Virus record (IMG/VR): IMGVR_UViG_3300044825_001111
Span: 1 to 50,963 of that record
Strand: one strand, 5' to 3'
Origin: a virus
DNA: 50,963 nucleotides
In this document: positions 40,754-49,583 of the stretch, piece by piece
Position numbering within the stretch: position 1 is the first letter of the stretch
Layout of the letters: each line of letters opens with the position of its first letter
Made by a program: the position numbers and the translations under genes
The notes under the pieces: model-generated
Databases searched by the model: none
Told to the model about the DNA's origin: nothing
Seen by the model: only the letters and a program-made list of their open reading frames with translations

Positions 40754-41344
40754 TCAGCCGGCCTCGAAAGCCATCAGGGCCGCAAGCGAGGCCCGATACT
40801 TGATGTCGGCGCCGTATCGCTTGCTCCGGCCTATGCGCCGGGCAGCTGCGATGATCTCGTTGCCGAGTTCGCGCCGGATGATCGACAGCGCGTAATCCTT
40901 CTGGCCGTCCCAAGCCGGGCGCATGTATGGGTGCGGCGGATGGTTAACGGTTCCGAATTCTTGCAGGTGGGCGTAGCGGATGACGCCCTTACCCCGCGCG
41001 GGTCCGATATACATTTCAGCGAAAGAACTTGGCCCGGCAGCGCGTCGCGCGTCGCGCAAGGCGGCTCGGGCACCACTGATGTTCAGGCCGCCAGACGCTT
41101 TCATGACGGCTGCGAACTCGGCCATGCCGACCTTGTTCTTGATGCGGGCCGACACAGCGATGCTGTCGCGTAGTTGCCCGCCGTTAACGGCAGCAACCGG
41201 GGCTGCATTCCGTGCCGCGGCTGCGATCGGTTCGCCCGCCTTCTTCAATGTGCGAACAAGCGTGGCCTTTGCAATGCTCTTCGGCAATTCGCCGAGCGCC
41301 CGGTCCAGTTCCTTTAAGCCCGAGATCTGGACAGACACGCTCAC
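40754..41344 (-). CDS. HK97 gp10-like tail/neck protein, 196 aa
   Basis: GTG start in a GTGA overlap at 41344. Blocks: VQISGLKELDRALGELPKSI, ARNAAPVAAVNGGQLRDSIA, RYAHLQEFGTVNHPPHPYMR, WDGQKDYALSIIRRELGNEI. The LEFGT-x-PHPYMRPAW motif identifies the HK97 gp10 family, a tail-completion or neck factor. Confidence 0.88.
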   Translation of the reverse strand: MSVSVQISGLKELDRALGELPKSIAKATLVRTLKKAGEPIAAAARNAAPVAAVNGGQLRDSIAVSARIKNKVGMAEFAAVMKASGGLNISGARAALRDARRAAGPSSFAEMYIGPARGKGVIRYAHLQEFGTVNHPPHPYMRPAWDGQKDYALSIIRRELGNEIIAAARRIGRSKRYGADIKYRASLAALMAFEAG

Positions 41345-41673
41345 GGCGTTTCCGCCCTTGCTGTTGCGGTGATTTCCAGCCCTTCCCGACGCCCCACCTC
41401 TTTGACATTTTGCACATCGTATGTGCGGCCGTCGAAGGTCAGGCGATCGCGCGGATCAATGTCCGCGACGTCGGATGAGTAACGGATCGTGAACCGATAG
41501 GACTTGAGCGCCAGCGTCTCGCCCGCTCGGATCTTCTCGCCGTCCATGACGGGCTTTGCCTCGGCCCATACCGTGGCGATGTCCGTCCAGGTCTGGACGA
41601 GTTCGTTGAAGTCGTTCGCCGCCGTGGTTGCGCGCAGGATTGTGATGCGGCGGTCAAGGCGGCCGGCGTGCAT
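41341..41673 (-). CDS. Head closure/head-tail adaptor protein, 110 aa
   Basis: MHAGRLDRRITILRATTAAN, then WTDIATVWAEAKPVMDGEKI, YSSDVADIDPRDRLTFDGRT, YDVQNVKEVGRREGLEITAT. This is the Phage_H_T_join (SPP1 gp16-like) family. It seals the head after packaging and docks the tail. ATG at 41673 overlaps the neighbouring stop by one base. Confidence 0.9.
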   Translation of the reverse strand: MHAGRLDRRITILRATTAANDFNELVQTWTDIATVWAEAKPVMDGEKIRAGETLALKSYRFTIRYSSDVADIDPRDRLTFDGRTYDVQNVKEVGRREGLEITATARAETP

Positions 41674-42086
41674 TAGATGGCGACTTCCGCAGCTAGGGGG
41701 CCGATCTTGATTGCGGTGGTGCTGACGCCGATGCCGATAATCGTCGGATAGTCACCGGACTCAAGGTCAGCGAACGGACAGATGCCGCCGGCGGTGTCGG
41801 ACAGGTAGTAAGCCACGCCGACCGCCACCGTTGCGCCGATGGCGATGATGCCGCCGGTCTGGACGACGACGGGCTGGCCAGATGCAGCGCCGTTAAGGGC
41901 GATGCCATAGAACACGCGCGCCGCTGCGGTCGCGGAGTCGGCATCCGTCAGCTTCGCCTTGTTGCTGTCGCTGGCGTCCTTGTAAAGAGACTGGCCGGCG
42001 GTGATGGCGGCGCCCGCGATCAGGCTTTCAGTTTTGGCGCCGGTGCCCTTGAGGACGCTGGTTGCAGTGATTGAGAGATCGGCCAT
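41673..42086 (-). CDS. Small beta-rich head protein, possibly DUF2190-like decoration, 137 aa
   Basis: Blocks: KTESLIAGAAITAGQSLYKD, FYGIALNGAASGQPVVVQTG, TVAVGVAYYLSDTAGGICPF, TTAIKIGPLAAEVAI. The Gly/Ala/Thr-rich beta pattern resembles DUF2190-type capsid decoration proteins. Its place between connector genes is slightly odd for a decoration gene. Moderate confidence in a structural role. Confidence 0.65.
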   Translation of the reverse strand: MADLSITATSVLKGTGAKTESLIAGAAITAGQSLYKDASDSNKAKLTDADSATAAARVFYGIALNGAASGQPVVVQTGGIIAIGATVAVGVAYYLSDTAGGICPFADLESGDYPTIIGIGVSTTAIKIGPLAAEVAI

Positions 42087-42105
42087 GAGGTTTCTCCTAT
42101 GGGTG

Positions 42106-42660
42106 TCAGCAGGTCATGCGGCGCGAGGCGCCCATGAGTGAAAGCGCCGAACGAGCATTCGCATCGTTCTCGGGTGCGTCGTAGAGGTCTTTCAAAACCT
42201 GAATGATCGCCGCTTTGTCGTTTGCCGGAACAGCAGCGGCGGTCGTTCCGTCGCCGGCGACCCAAGTCACGCGCACCGCATCGGCGCGCTCGTAGGTGCT
42301 AGGCCATTCCTGATCGGGCTTGAGGTAGACATACGGCCCGAGTTCATCCTGCGCGTGCGCGTAGACGGTCGACGCAAGCGTCTGCGTTGCATTGTCGGCG
42401 TCGTAGTACGTGATCGAGGTGATCGAAATGACCTTGCCGATCGGCAGGCGCATGACGTCGTCGAACCCGTCGAAATCCTGCCGCCAGGTCTGCGCCAGTA
42501 GCGCGCGCCCCAGCAGCTTCTGGACGTGTTCTGTCGCAGCCGCGACCAGCACGGTGATGCGCTCGTCGTCGTCGCTGTGATCGACGTGAAGCTGCATCTT
42601 CGCTTCGTTGAGCGATACTGCCGCAACCGTCGGCGCCACCGTCCTGACCGGATCAAGCAT
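42106..42660 (-). CDS. Head-tail connector, gp6-like, 184 aa
   Basis: Starts MLDPVRTVAPTVAAVSLNEA, then KMQLHVDHSDDDERITVLVA, LLAQTWRQDFDGFDDVMRLP and VISITSITYYDADNATQTL. This is the gp6/phiE125 gp8-type connector family (LxxAKxxLxVD..DDxxI, then QTWR). It attaches to the portal ring. ATG at 42660 shares one base with the stop before it (TGATG). Confidence 0.88.
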   Translation of the reverse strand: MLDPVRTVAPTVAAVSLNEAKMQLHVDHSDDDERITVLVAAATEHVQKLLGRALLAQTWRQDFDGFDDVMRLPIGKVISITSITYYDADNATQTLASTVYAHAQDELGPYVYLKPDQEWPSTYERADAVRVTWVAGDGTTAAAVPANDKAAIIQVLKDLYDAPENDANARSALSLMGASRRMTC

Positions 42661-43559
42661 CAGCGCATCATCCTGCTCAGTACGGGATAGAAGTCGCAAG
42701 TCACCGCGGAGCCGTCTCCCATTGTCAGCGTCAGAAGTCCCTGATCGTCGAACGACGCAGACCGAACAGCCAGGCCGGGCGCGCCCTGGGCGCCACGCTC
42801 GCCGCGGTCCCCCTTCTCGCCCTGCTTGCCGCGCTTGCCCTGGGCGGCGATCAGCTGCCAGCCCTCGCCGGGACATGGGCCGGGGTCGTCATAGCGGGCT
42901 GCGAAGGACGCGCCGTTGAAGGCCACGACGTCCAGCGCCTGATAGGATTCCTCGGCAGACCATGTGCCGCGAACCGCGAAGCCGCGGCCATCCTGACCGT
43001 CGACGCCCCGCTCAGCAATGCAGGTCCAGTCCAGGTGCGGCGGCGCCTTGCCGGTGTCGCGCTGCGCCTGGTAGGTCCGGCCGTCGAAGGTGACGACGTC
43101 GCCCTCGTAGTGGACGGCATCGGCCCAGGCGCGGACCAGCGGCAACTTGCCGGGCGGTCCTTCCGGGCCGCGGTCGCCCTTTTCACCGGGCAGGCCGGGT
43201 TCGCCGTCCTTGCCGGCCGGTCCAGGCTCTCCCCGTTCGCCGGGGTCGCCTTTTTCGCCCTGCAGCCCCTGCTCGCCAGGCAGACCATCCTTGCCTGCTG
43301 GTCCGGCCTCACCTTGCGCCCCAGGCTCGCCAGGAGCGCCGTCGGCGCCCTTTTCGCCAGGCAAGCCCTGCGGCCCTTGCAAGCCATCAGCACCGCGCTC
43401 ACCGGCCACGCCCGGCTCGCCACGCTCGCCCTTTTCGGGCTGGCGGGCTTCGAGGGCGGCAAGGCGGGCGATAACCGGGTTCAATAGGCCGTCGACATGG
43501 TCGCGGACAAACTCGGCGACCGCTCGCATCAGCCCGGCCGCCTCAGACCTTTTCAACAT
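42660..43559 (-). CDS. Collagen-like head fibre with carbohydrate-binding modules, 299 aa
   Basis: ATG at 43559 overlaps the portal end by 17 nt. A helical N-terminus (residues 1-40) precedes 31 Gly-X-Y triplets (about 44-136). Two CBM5/12-like units follow (AWADAVHYEGDVVTFDGRTY; GTWSAEESYQALDVVAFNGA), then seven more Gly-X-Y triplets and a short end domain. This would be a triple-helical fibre, probably on the capsid or neck because of gene position, able to bind a glycan. The role is inferred. Confidence 0.75.
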   Translation of the reverse strand: MLKRSEAAGLMRAVAEFVRDHVDGLLNPVIARLAALEARQPEKGERGEPGVAGERGADGLQGPQGLPGEKGADGAPGEPGAQGEAGPAGKDGLPGEQGLQGEKGDPGERGEPGPAGKDGEPGLPGEKGDRGPEGPPGKLPLVRAWADAVHYEGDVVTFDGRTYQAQRDTGKAPPHLDWTCIAERGVDGQDGRGFAVRGTWSAEESYQALDVVAFNGASFAARYDDPGPCPGEGWQLIAAQGKRGKQGEKGDRGERGAQGAPGLAVRSASFDDQGLLTLTMGDGSAVTCDFYPVLSRMMR

Positions 43560-44934
43560 AGGCGGCCTCTTTGAGAACTGTTGAGAAAACGCCAAAGGCT
43601 CTTGCCTCTGCCGTTTCTTCGTCTTCGGGTTCTTCTTCGGGCGGCGCAAAAGGGGCCGCCGGCGCCGCATTCGTGTTTGGCGGCTTCATTTCCGAGCCGA
43701 AGGACAGCGGCACAACCTGCTGCTGAACGCGCGGCTCCTTGCCATGACCGCCCGGCACCGCCGGCTTGTCGAATTCGTCGCGGGCTTCATCGGGCGACAG
43801 GATCCCCGAGATCACCGCCCGCGCCATGCCCTCGATCCGGTCCTTGAAAGCAGAACGCAGGAGCGCGCCGGTGTTAAACTCGAGATATTCGTCGGGCAGC
43901 CCCTTGAGGCCGAACAGGTTGCCCATCGCCTCCTCGATGTGATTGAGGCAGAAGCCGAGGCCTGAGGCGATCCATAGCTGCATCAGCTGCTCGGTCGAAC
44001 CCGGCATCGAGGTGCCGATACCCAGAACCTGCAGCGGCATGCGGAAGGCAAGCGCCACGTTCTGGTCGGTCATCTTGAGCAGGTCGGCCAGCTGTGCGTC
44101 GGCAGCCTTGCCCGTCACCGGCTTGGCCTTGAGGCCCCAGGTAAGGATCGGAGTGCCGCCTGCGCCCTCGCCCTGCGTCTGCATGTTCCAGGCTTCGCGG
44201 AGCTGCTTGACCTGCTCGATCGACAGCTGCTGGTCGGTTTCCAGCATGAACGACGGGCGGGCCTCGTTGATATAGTAGGACACCTGCTGATTAAGCGCGG
44301 CGCCGGCCATCGCTCGGTCGAGGACCGTGGAAAGAATCGGGCTTTCGCCCTTGAGCGGGTGCCTGGGCGTGTGAAGTCGCACATGAAGGACGTCGCGCGC
44401 CGGGATCGGATACTCCATCGACAGGCGGCGCTCGATGATGTCGTTGCCTGACAGCTGGTAGAAGATGGAGCCGTCGACGGCGACCATCGGGTAGCCGGTG
44501 CGCATCAGGTGTAGTTCTTCAACCTCGCCGCGGGCATTCCGAACCGCCAGCGCGAAGGCCTCGCCGTTCTCGTAGAGGCGGCGGGTCAGATTCAGCAGCC
44601 AGTCCGAGATCGACTGGTAATCGTTCGGGCGCTTGATGATGCGGGACAGCGCAGATGTCTTGACGCGCTCGCGCCCGCCATTGTCGAGCTTGCGCCAGTG
44701 ATCTCCGGGGCACATGGCAACCGTCTGCGCATAGGCTGAAACGCAGGCCTCGACCATCGCGCTCGACTGGCCGTAGGGCGACAGCGAGTAGCCGGCCTGC
44801 CACCAGTTCATCAGGCGGCCGGCCGCGGCTGAGAGCCAGCCATCCGACAGCGCATAGGGGCCAGGGCGATATTCGCCTTCCGCCGGCGCGCGCTTCACAA
44901 GTGAAGACGTCACGCGGGCGAGCCAGTTCGCCAC
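43543..44934 (-). CDS. Portal protein, HK97 family, 463 aa
   Basis: Blocks: YGQSSAMVEACVSAYAQTVA, LNLTRRLYENGEAFALAVRN, EYPIPARDVLHVRLHTPRHP, MTDQNVALAFRMPLQVLGIG and STEQLMQLWIASGLGFCLNH are those of HK97-type portals. The protein forms the 12-fold ring for DNA entry and exit. Its order after the capsid gene, instead of directly after terminase, is unusual. Confidence 0.9.
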   Translation of the reverse strand: MANWLARVTSSLVKRAPAEGEYRPGPYALSDGWLSAAAGRLMNWWQAGYSLSPYGQSSAMVEACVSAYAQTVAMCPGDHWRKLDNGGRERVKTSALSRIIKRPNDYQSISDWLLNLTRRLYENGEAFALAVRNARGEVEELHLMRTGYPMVAVDGSIFYQLSGNDIIERRLSMEYPIPARDVLHVRLHTPRHPLKGESPILSTVLDRAMAGAALNQQVSYYINEARPSFMLETDQQLSIEQVKQLREAWNMQTQGEGAGGTPILTWGLKAKPVTGKAADAQLADLLKMTDQNVALAFRMPLQVLGIGTSMPGSTEQLMQLWIASGLGFCLNHIEEAMGNLFGLKGLPDEYLEFNTGALLRSAFKDRIEGMARAVISGILSPDEARDEFDKPAVPGGHGKEPRVQQQVVPLSFGSEMKPPNTNAAPAAPFAPPEEEPEDEETAEARAFGVFSTVLKEAAYVEKV

Positions 44935-44936
44935 GC

Positions 44937-45158
44937 TCAGTCCTTGGCCTTCGCCTGACGAGTCTTGTAGCCGGCTTTCGGCGCTTCGGGTTCGGTCTGG
45001 CGCTCGCTCAAATCGACGCCGCGGCTGCTGTAGGCATCAGGTGCCCGCTTTGCGACGGCGACGCCGCCCTTGTGGCGTAGAACGCCCTTATCGTCGAAGT
45101 CACATTCGACCGGGTCAACCACCGAGCCGTCCTCGAGAACGTACCATGTCGCGCGCAT
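44937..45158 (-). CDS. Small protein before the portal gene, 73 aa
   Basis: MRATWYVLEDGSVVDPVECD onward, then GVLRHKGGVAVAKRAPDAYS and a charged tail. It ends 2 nt before the portal ATG and is preceded by a GGAGAA. Probably a head-associated small protein. No family named. Confidence 0.65.
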   Translation of the reverse strand: MRATWYVLEDGSVVDPVECDFDDKGVLRHKGGVAVAKRAPDAYSSRGVDLSERQTEPEAPKAGYKTRQAKAKD

Positions 45159-45218
45159 CGGTTTCTCCTGAATTAACGAAAAGCGGAGCGGCCGAAGCCG
45201 CCCCGCCTAGAGTTTGCG

Positions 45219-45590
45219 TCAGTCTTCGACGACGATGTGGAACGCGCCGGTCGTGGCGTTACCGCCCGAGGCCAGCACGATCTTCACGCGATCGCGTCCG
45301 AGCGCATAGGTGTCATTGACGGCGGTGCCGCCAGACGCATAGAGCGCAGCGACGCCAGCATTTGAATGCGTGGCGATGCGCGGCGCACAGACCTTGGCGG
45401 CATTGACGTTTGCTTCGGTCCAGAGCGTTGCCCCGGTTGCCTCGGCGGTGATGGTGAAATCAACACCGTCCGTGAAGTTGTTCTTGACATATTCGATCTG
45501 GAGCAACTTTCCAGACAGATACGGAGAATAGCCCGTATAGCTTCCATCGGAAGCGGTGGTGACGTTGACGACGAACCTGCGAACAGCCAT
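45219..45590 (-). CDS. Small head-region protein, 123 aa
   Basis: Blocks: RRFVVNVTTASDGSYTGYSP, LSGKLLQIEYVKNNFTDGVD, FTITAEATGATLWTEANVNA and DRVKIVLASGGNATTGAFHI. The beta-rich composition and the place right after the capsid gene suggest a capsid-associated protein. It is a recurrent phage type of unknown function. Confidence 0.7.
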   Translation of the reverse strand: MAVRRFVVNVTTASDGSYTGYSPYLSGKLLQIEYVKNNFTDGVDFTITAEATGATLWTEANVNAAKVCAPRIATHSNAGVAALYASGGTAVNDTYALGRDRVKIVLASGGNATTGAFHIVVED

Positions 45591-45668
45591 TGGGCACTCC
45601 TATAATTGCAGGGTTCAAACGAAAACGGCGGGCCGTCATTGGCCCGCCGCGCTATTGTTCGATCGGCG

Positions 45669-47555
45669 TTACCAGGTGGTGCCGTCGATCCACGCCACCA
45701 TGCCGGTGCGGCGCATCTTCCAGGTCAGAGGCAGGATCATGCGCAGCGCGAGGCTGTTCGTCTGGAACATGCTGCGGATCGGGTCGTTGACCGAGCCGGC
45801 CGCCGTCACGATTTCGCCCGGCGCATCGCTCATGTGGAGCGTGGCCTGCTCGCTGACGTCGAACTCCGGCGTGTCGCCAGTGGCGGTGCAGAAGTCCTCG
45901 GCGTCGACCGCGATAAGGCGGCCAGAGGTCGCGCTCGTCGAGGTGAGGATGCGGAACTGCGACATGAACTGCGAAGCCCAGCCGAAGGTACCCTCGGGTC
46001 CGGGCATCATCGCCAGCTTGCGGGCCTGTGCCGGGTTCATGATAAGAACCAGACGGCGGCCAGCATTGGCAGCGTCGAACACCGCGAACAGCGTGTTGAG
46101 ATCGGCAAGCACAGCCTGCCAATCGCCGCCGCCGTAGCCGGTTGCAGTCGCCGAGACGCCGTTCAGCAAGCCAGCCGGACGAGTGGTCGAACCCGCCGTC
46201 GAGTCGAGCAGAAGGCCGTCTAGGGTGATGGCTGTCCGGCGCAGAATCGAGTTGCGCAGAACGGCTTCCAGCGCCGGGGTCGTGTACTTCGCCGCCTCTT
46301 TCGACATCGTGGTGATGATGCCGAACTTGTGCGGGGCCATCGTGATCGACGTGGTCGTGAAGCGGCCGACCGGAATCGGGTCGCCTTCCAGAACGAAGCC
46401 GCCGGCAAGGGCCGCATCGGTGGAAATCGACGGGATGGTGATCGATCCCTGGCTGTTGTTGAAGGTCACGCCAATGCCGGCTTCACGCAGGCCCGGATAG
46501 ACCGAGTCCGGGCTAAGAAGCCCGAGCAGTTCCTGGGTGGCATTGTTGACGAGCTGCGAAGCCCAGCCGGAAGTCGTGGTCGTGGCAATCGTGGCGTCAG
46601 CCTTGGTCACCAGAGCCGTGGCTTCGTGACCGGGATAGCGCTCGTTGAGAACGACGTCGATCTCCTTGCCGCTCACCTTGGAGACGAAGTGGCAGAGAGC
46701 CGACCGGAAGATCAGGTCAGCGGCCTTGACTTCGTCCTGCGGGAATCCGAGCGGACGGCGAGCGACCGCCGGGGCGGCAACGCCAGCAGCCGCGCGGGCA
46801 TTGACGCCGATCTTCGCTTCAGCCGCCTTGAGCGCGCCAAGCGACTTTTCGGCCGCATCGATCTGGCCCGTCAGCTCTTCGACGGCAACCGTATCGATGT
46901 CCTCCACGCCCGTCAGCTCCGCAAGGCGGTCCTTCTTGGAATTTAGTTCGTTCTGCGCATCCTCGATGCGCTGTGCCAGAGTTTTCATGGCAGGTGTCCT
47001 CTTGTTGGGTTGGGTTTGCGAGGCGTTCCCGCCCTTGGTCGTGGCCATGTCGCGTCGCTGGATCCCGGCGGACTCGCCGAAAGCGATCGACATGGTTTCG
47101 GAAGAAAGGTTGAGCGACTTGGCAAGCGCCAGCGCCGCAGGATTGGCAGGCACCGCCACGAGCGAGCACTCGCGCAAGTCCTGCTTGATGAATTTCATCG
47201 GCCCGTAAGGCTTCTCGGGGTCCAGCGGTTCGGACTTGATCGGCATGAAACCGACCGAAACCGCCCGCAGAATGCCCTGCTCCACCAGCGAGATCAGTTC
47301 GTCGATCCGCGCACTGGTTCCCTTGGCCGCCAGCTTGAGTTTGCCCACCAGCTTGCCGCCTTCGACGCGCACCGATTCCCAGGTGCCGATCGCAAAGTCT
47401 GACTTGTGGCCGAAGAGTGCAATCGGGTTCTGTTTGAACCACCGCAAATCCCAGCCCTTGGGGTCTATCACGTCGCCATAGGTGTCGACCGTGTCGTCAG
47501 ACATGACGAATTCCAGGCCGTCGCCACGCATGGCGACAGTTTTCTTGACCAGCAT
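45669..47555 (-). CDS. Prohead protease-major capsid protein fusion, 628 aa
   Basis: Residues 1-150 are an S78-type prohead protease: DTYGDVIDPKGWDLRWFKQN, ALFGHKSDF with His50, RAVSVGFMP with Ser100, ECSLVAVPANPAALALAKSL. Residues 190-260 form a delta-type coiled coil, and 270-628 the HK97-fold capsid (SGWASQLVNNATQELLGLLS, FNNSQGSITIPSISTDAALA, LPLTWKMRRTGMVAWIDGTT). The ATG at 47555 is chosen over the longer frame, whose start would lie inside terL. An internal ATG at 46988 with AGAGGA upstream could also make capsid protein alone (439 aa). Confidence 0.9.
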   Translation of the reverse strand: MLVKKTVAMRGDGLEFVMSDDTVDTYGDVIDPKGWDLRWFKQNPIALFGHKSDFAIGTWESVRVEGGKLVGKLKLAAKGTSARIDELISLVEQGILRAVSVGFMPIKSEPLDPEKPYGPMKFIKQDLRECSLVAVPANPAALALAKSLNLSSETMSIAFGESAGIQRRDMATTKGGNASQTQPNKRTPAMKTLAQRIEDAQNELNSKKDRLAELTGVEDIDTVAVEELTGQIDAAEKSLGALKAAEAKIGVNARAAAGVAAPAVARRPLGFPQDEVKAADLIFRSALCHFVSKVSGKEIDVVLNERYPGHEATALVTKADATIATTTTSGWASQLVNNATQELLGLLSPDSVYPGLREAGIGVTFNNSQGSITIPSISTDAALAGGFVLEGDPIPVGRFTTTSITMAPHKFGIITTMSKEAAKYTTPALEAVLRNSILRRTAITLDGLLLDSTAGSTTRPAGLLNGVSATATGYGGGDWQAVLADLNTLFAVFDAANAGRRLVLIMNPAQARKLAMMPGPEGTFGWASQFMSQFRILTSTSATSGRLIAVDAEDFCTATGDTPEFDVSEQATLHMSDAPGEIVTAAGSVNDPIRSMFQTNSLALRMILPLTWKMRRTGMVAWIDGTTW

Positions 47556-47566
47556 CGGCGCCTCCT

Positions 47567-49144
47567 TCAGGCGATCATTGCGTGAATGTCGAGCGGCACC
47601 GGGCCGGGCATATCGGCGCCCGAGACACCCGTCGCCATCGCCAGAGCGACCATCCCGTCGATGCGTCCGTGCGATTTCATCTTGTCCAGCTTTCGATTCC
47701 CAGACGGGTCGGTCTTGACGGTTGCGTTCGCGGCGCACCAGGTCAGGACCGGGTGCCCGCCGTGGGCGATCTGTGCATTGAGCAGCAGCGTTTCGAGCGT
47801 CCGAAGCGCCGGCGACATGGACTGGAAGCCCTGGCCGAACTCTTCGAAGATTGCGGTGTCGCCCTCGATCTCTTCTTCGAGAAAGCCCGCTTTCAGCAGC
47901 CAGGGCCGCAGGTGCTTCATGTTCCAGCGGTCGAAGGCGATCTTCTTGAACGGGTTCTCGCGGTGTTCCTCGAAGATCAGATTGGCGACGTACTCATACT
48001 CGATCGACTTGCCGGGCGTGGTTTCGAGAAAGTTCTGCGCCTTCCATGTGTCGTAGGGCACCCGGTCCTTGACCGCCTTGTCGCGGAGGCCGTGGTCGGG
48101 CAGCCAGAACGTCGGACGGACGTGCCAGACGCCCTCATGCCGGGCGATGCGGACGAAGGCAGTCAAGTCCTGCGTCGAGGACAGGTCGAGGCCGGCATAG
48201 ACGTCGAGGCCTTCGAAGTCGTCGATCGGCGCCCGGTTGCAGCTGTTCCACAGAATGCGGGACACGAACGGCGAACTCGCCGACACGCGCCGGTTCAAGA
48301 TCAGGTTCTCGAAGCCAGGCTGCTGCGACGGCATCCGTCGCGCATCCTCCATCATCGAGAGGACTTCGGCTTTGTTCATGAACAGGTCGAAGGCCGGATT
48401 GGCGGCGCGGATCGCCTCTTCCGAGAACGGGTCCATGTCGTCGGGCGCGGTGTCGAACCGCAGGACGGTCTTGGGATCCGCACCCGTCAGGGCGTCGTCG
48501 ATCAGGGTCGAGAGCAGGTCGCCGTCGGTCGGCGCCTGGGTCGAGATAATCACCGACAGCGGCTCGTCCTGTGCGGCGGTGGCAGTCTCGAGCGCCTCGT
48601 AGAGTTCCGACCGCGGCCCCTTGACCTGGCCGAGTTCGTCATGGATCGACACCGCCGGGCTGAGACCGTAGGACGTCGAGGCGTCGGCCGAGAGCGCCTT
48701 GTAGAGCGTGCCGAGCTGCGGGCAGGCCAGCTGCTTTGCCGTGTCGCGGATCACCGTCACCGCCGACAGGTCCGGCGACATGCGGATCATCTTGGCGGCC
48801 AGGCTGAACAGGACCGCCGCCTGCTCGCGCGACTGCGCCGCCGAGTTCAACTGCGCGTTCGGCCGGGCCTCGGGACCGCAGAGGTGCAACAGCACGATCA
48901 GCGCCGCCTCGACCGTCTTGGCGTTCTTGCGGCCGCGCGAGATAATCGCCCGCCTGGTGCCCGCCGGGTTGTCGTAGATCGCCCGGAAGTCCTCGACCAT
49001 GTATGGCGCGACCTTGAGCGGTTTGCCGACGAACCGGCCCTCGGGCACCCTGATGTAGCGTTCGATCCAGGCGACGTTGCGCTCGGCCCGGGTCGGCTTC
49101 TTGACCCTCGGCTTTGCAGCCTTGGCCTTCTTCACTCTTCCCAC
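47567..49144 (-). CDS. terL: Terminase large subunit, 525 aa
   Basis: Walker A-like SRGRKNAKT at 69-77 and Walker B VSIHDEL at 165-171 form the packaging ATPase. The nuclease domain has Asp320 (YAGLDLSSTQDLTAF), Asp405 (IAFDRWN) and a late Asp in GRIDGMVALAMA. This is the Terminase_1 family of HK97-like phages. It cuts concatemers and pumps DNA into the prohead. ATG at 49144 overlaps the small subunit by 13 nt. Confidence 0.94.
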   Translation of the reverse strand: MGRVKKAKAAKPRVKKPTRAERNVAWIERYIRVPEGRFVGKPLKVAPYMVEDFRAIYDNPAGTRRAIISRGRKNAKTVEAALIVLLHLCGPEARPNAQLNSAAQSREQAAVLFSLAAKMIRMSPDLSAVTVIRDTAKQLACPQLGTLYKALSADASTSYGLSPAVSIHDELGQVKGPRSELYEALETATAAQDEPLSVIISTQAPTDGDLLSTLIDDALTGADPKTVLRFDTAPDDMDPFSEEAIRAANPAFDLFMNKAEVLSMMEDARRMPSQQPGFENLILNRRVSASSPFVSRILWNSCNRAPIDDFEGLDVYAGLDLSSTQDLTAFVRIARHEGVWHVRPTFWLPDHGLRDKAVKDRVPYDTWKAQNFLETTPGKSIEYEYVANLIFEEHRENPFKKIAFDRWNMKHLRPWLLKAGFLEEEIEGDTAIFEEFGQGFQSMSPALRTLETLLLNAQIAHGGHPVLTWCAANATVKTDPSGNRKLDKMKSHGRIDGMVALAMATGVSGADMPGPVPLDIHAMIA

Positions 49145-49566
49145 GGCAATTTGCCTCTGGCCGCGCTCTTCGAGGCGGTGGCCGCAGCCTGCGGCGTGTA
49201 GCGCGCCTGATTGGTCAGCCGCAGCTTCGTCGCCTTGTCGGCGGCGCCCTTCGTCTCGAGGTCGCGCATCTTGAGCAAGTCGGAGTAACGCTTCACGCCG
49301 TCCTTGTTCTTGAGCCAGTCCGTTTCGAACATGTTGATGATGACGGTGATCTTGTCGGCCGCGGCCCGGTGCCGGCAGTAGTCTTTCAGCAGTGCCCGCA
49401 GCGCCGCGGTGTTGAAGAACTCGATCGCCTCACTCGCCACGATTTCGCGCCAGATCGCCACCTCGGCTTCCGTCATGTCGGCCGGCGGCTGCGCCCGCTG
49501 CCCGAAGGCGCCCTGGATGACGTTGGTTTCGACGGAGGCGGCCGACTTGCGTCCGCGTTTCTGCAT
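49132..49566 (-). CDS. terS: Terminase small subunit (P27-like), 144 aa
   Basis: MQKRGRKSAASVETNVIQGA at the start, then TEAEVAIWREIVASEAIEFF, ALRALLKDYCRHRAAADKIT and a basic end. This matches P27-type small terminases, which recognise the packaging site and recruit the large subunit. Location between the ParB-methyltransferase and terL is consistent. Confidence 0.85.
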   Translation of the reverse strand: MQKRGRKSAASVETNVIQGAFGQRAQPPADMTEAEVAIWREIVASEAIEFFNTAALRALLKDYCRHRAAADKITVIINMFETDWLKNKDGVKRYSDLLKMRDLETKGAADKATKLRLTNQARYTPQAAATASKSAARGKLPWEE

Positions 49567-49583
49567 GGTTGATCCTGTTTAGG

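Noticed and set aside
47556-47738. Extension of the protease-capsid frame upstream to 47738
   Set aside because: That segment lies inside the end of terL and is Arg/Gly/Asp-rich shadow sequence. The ATG at 47555 starts the recognisable protease domain.
47582-49201. A 539-codon plus-strand frame opposite the terminase gene
   Set aside because: It is antisense to terL, dominated by Arg/Gly/Val, with no recognisable motif.
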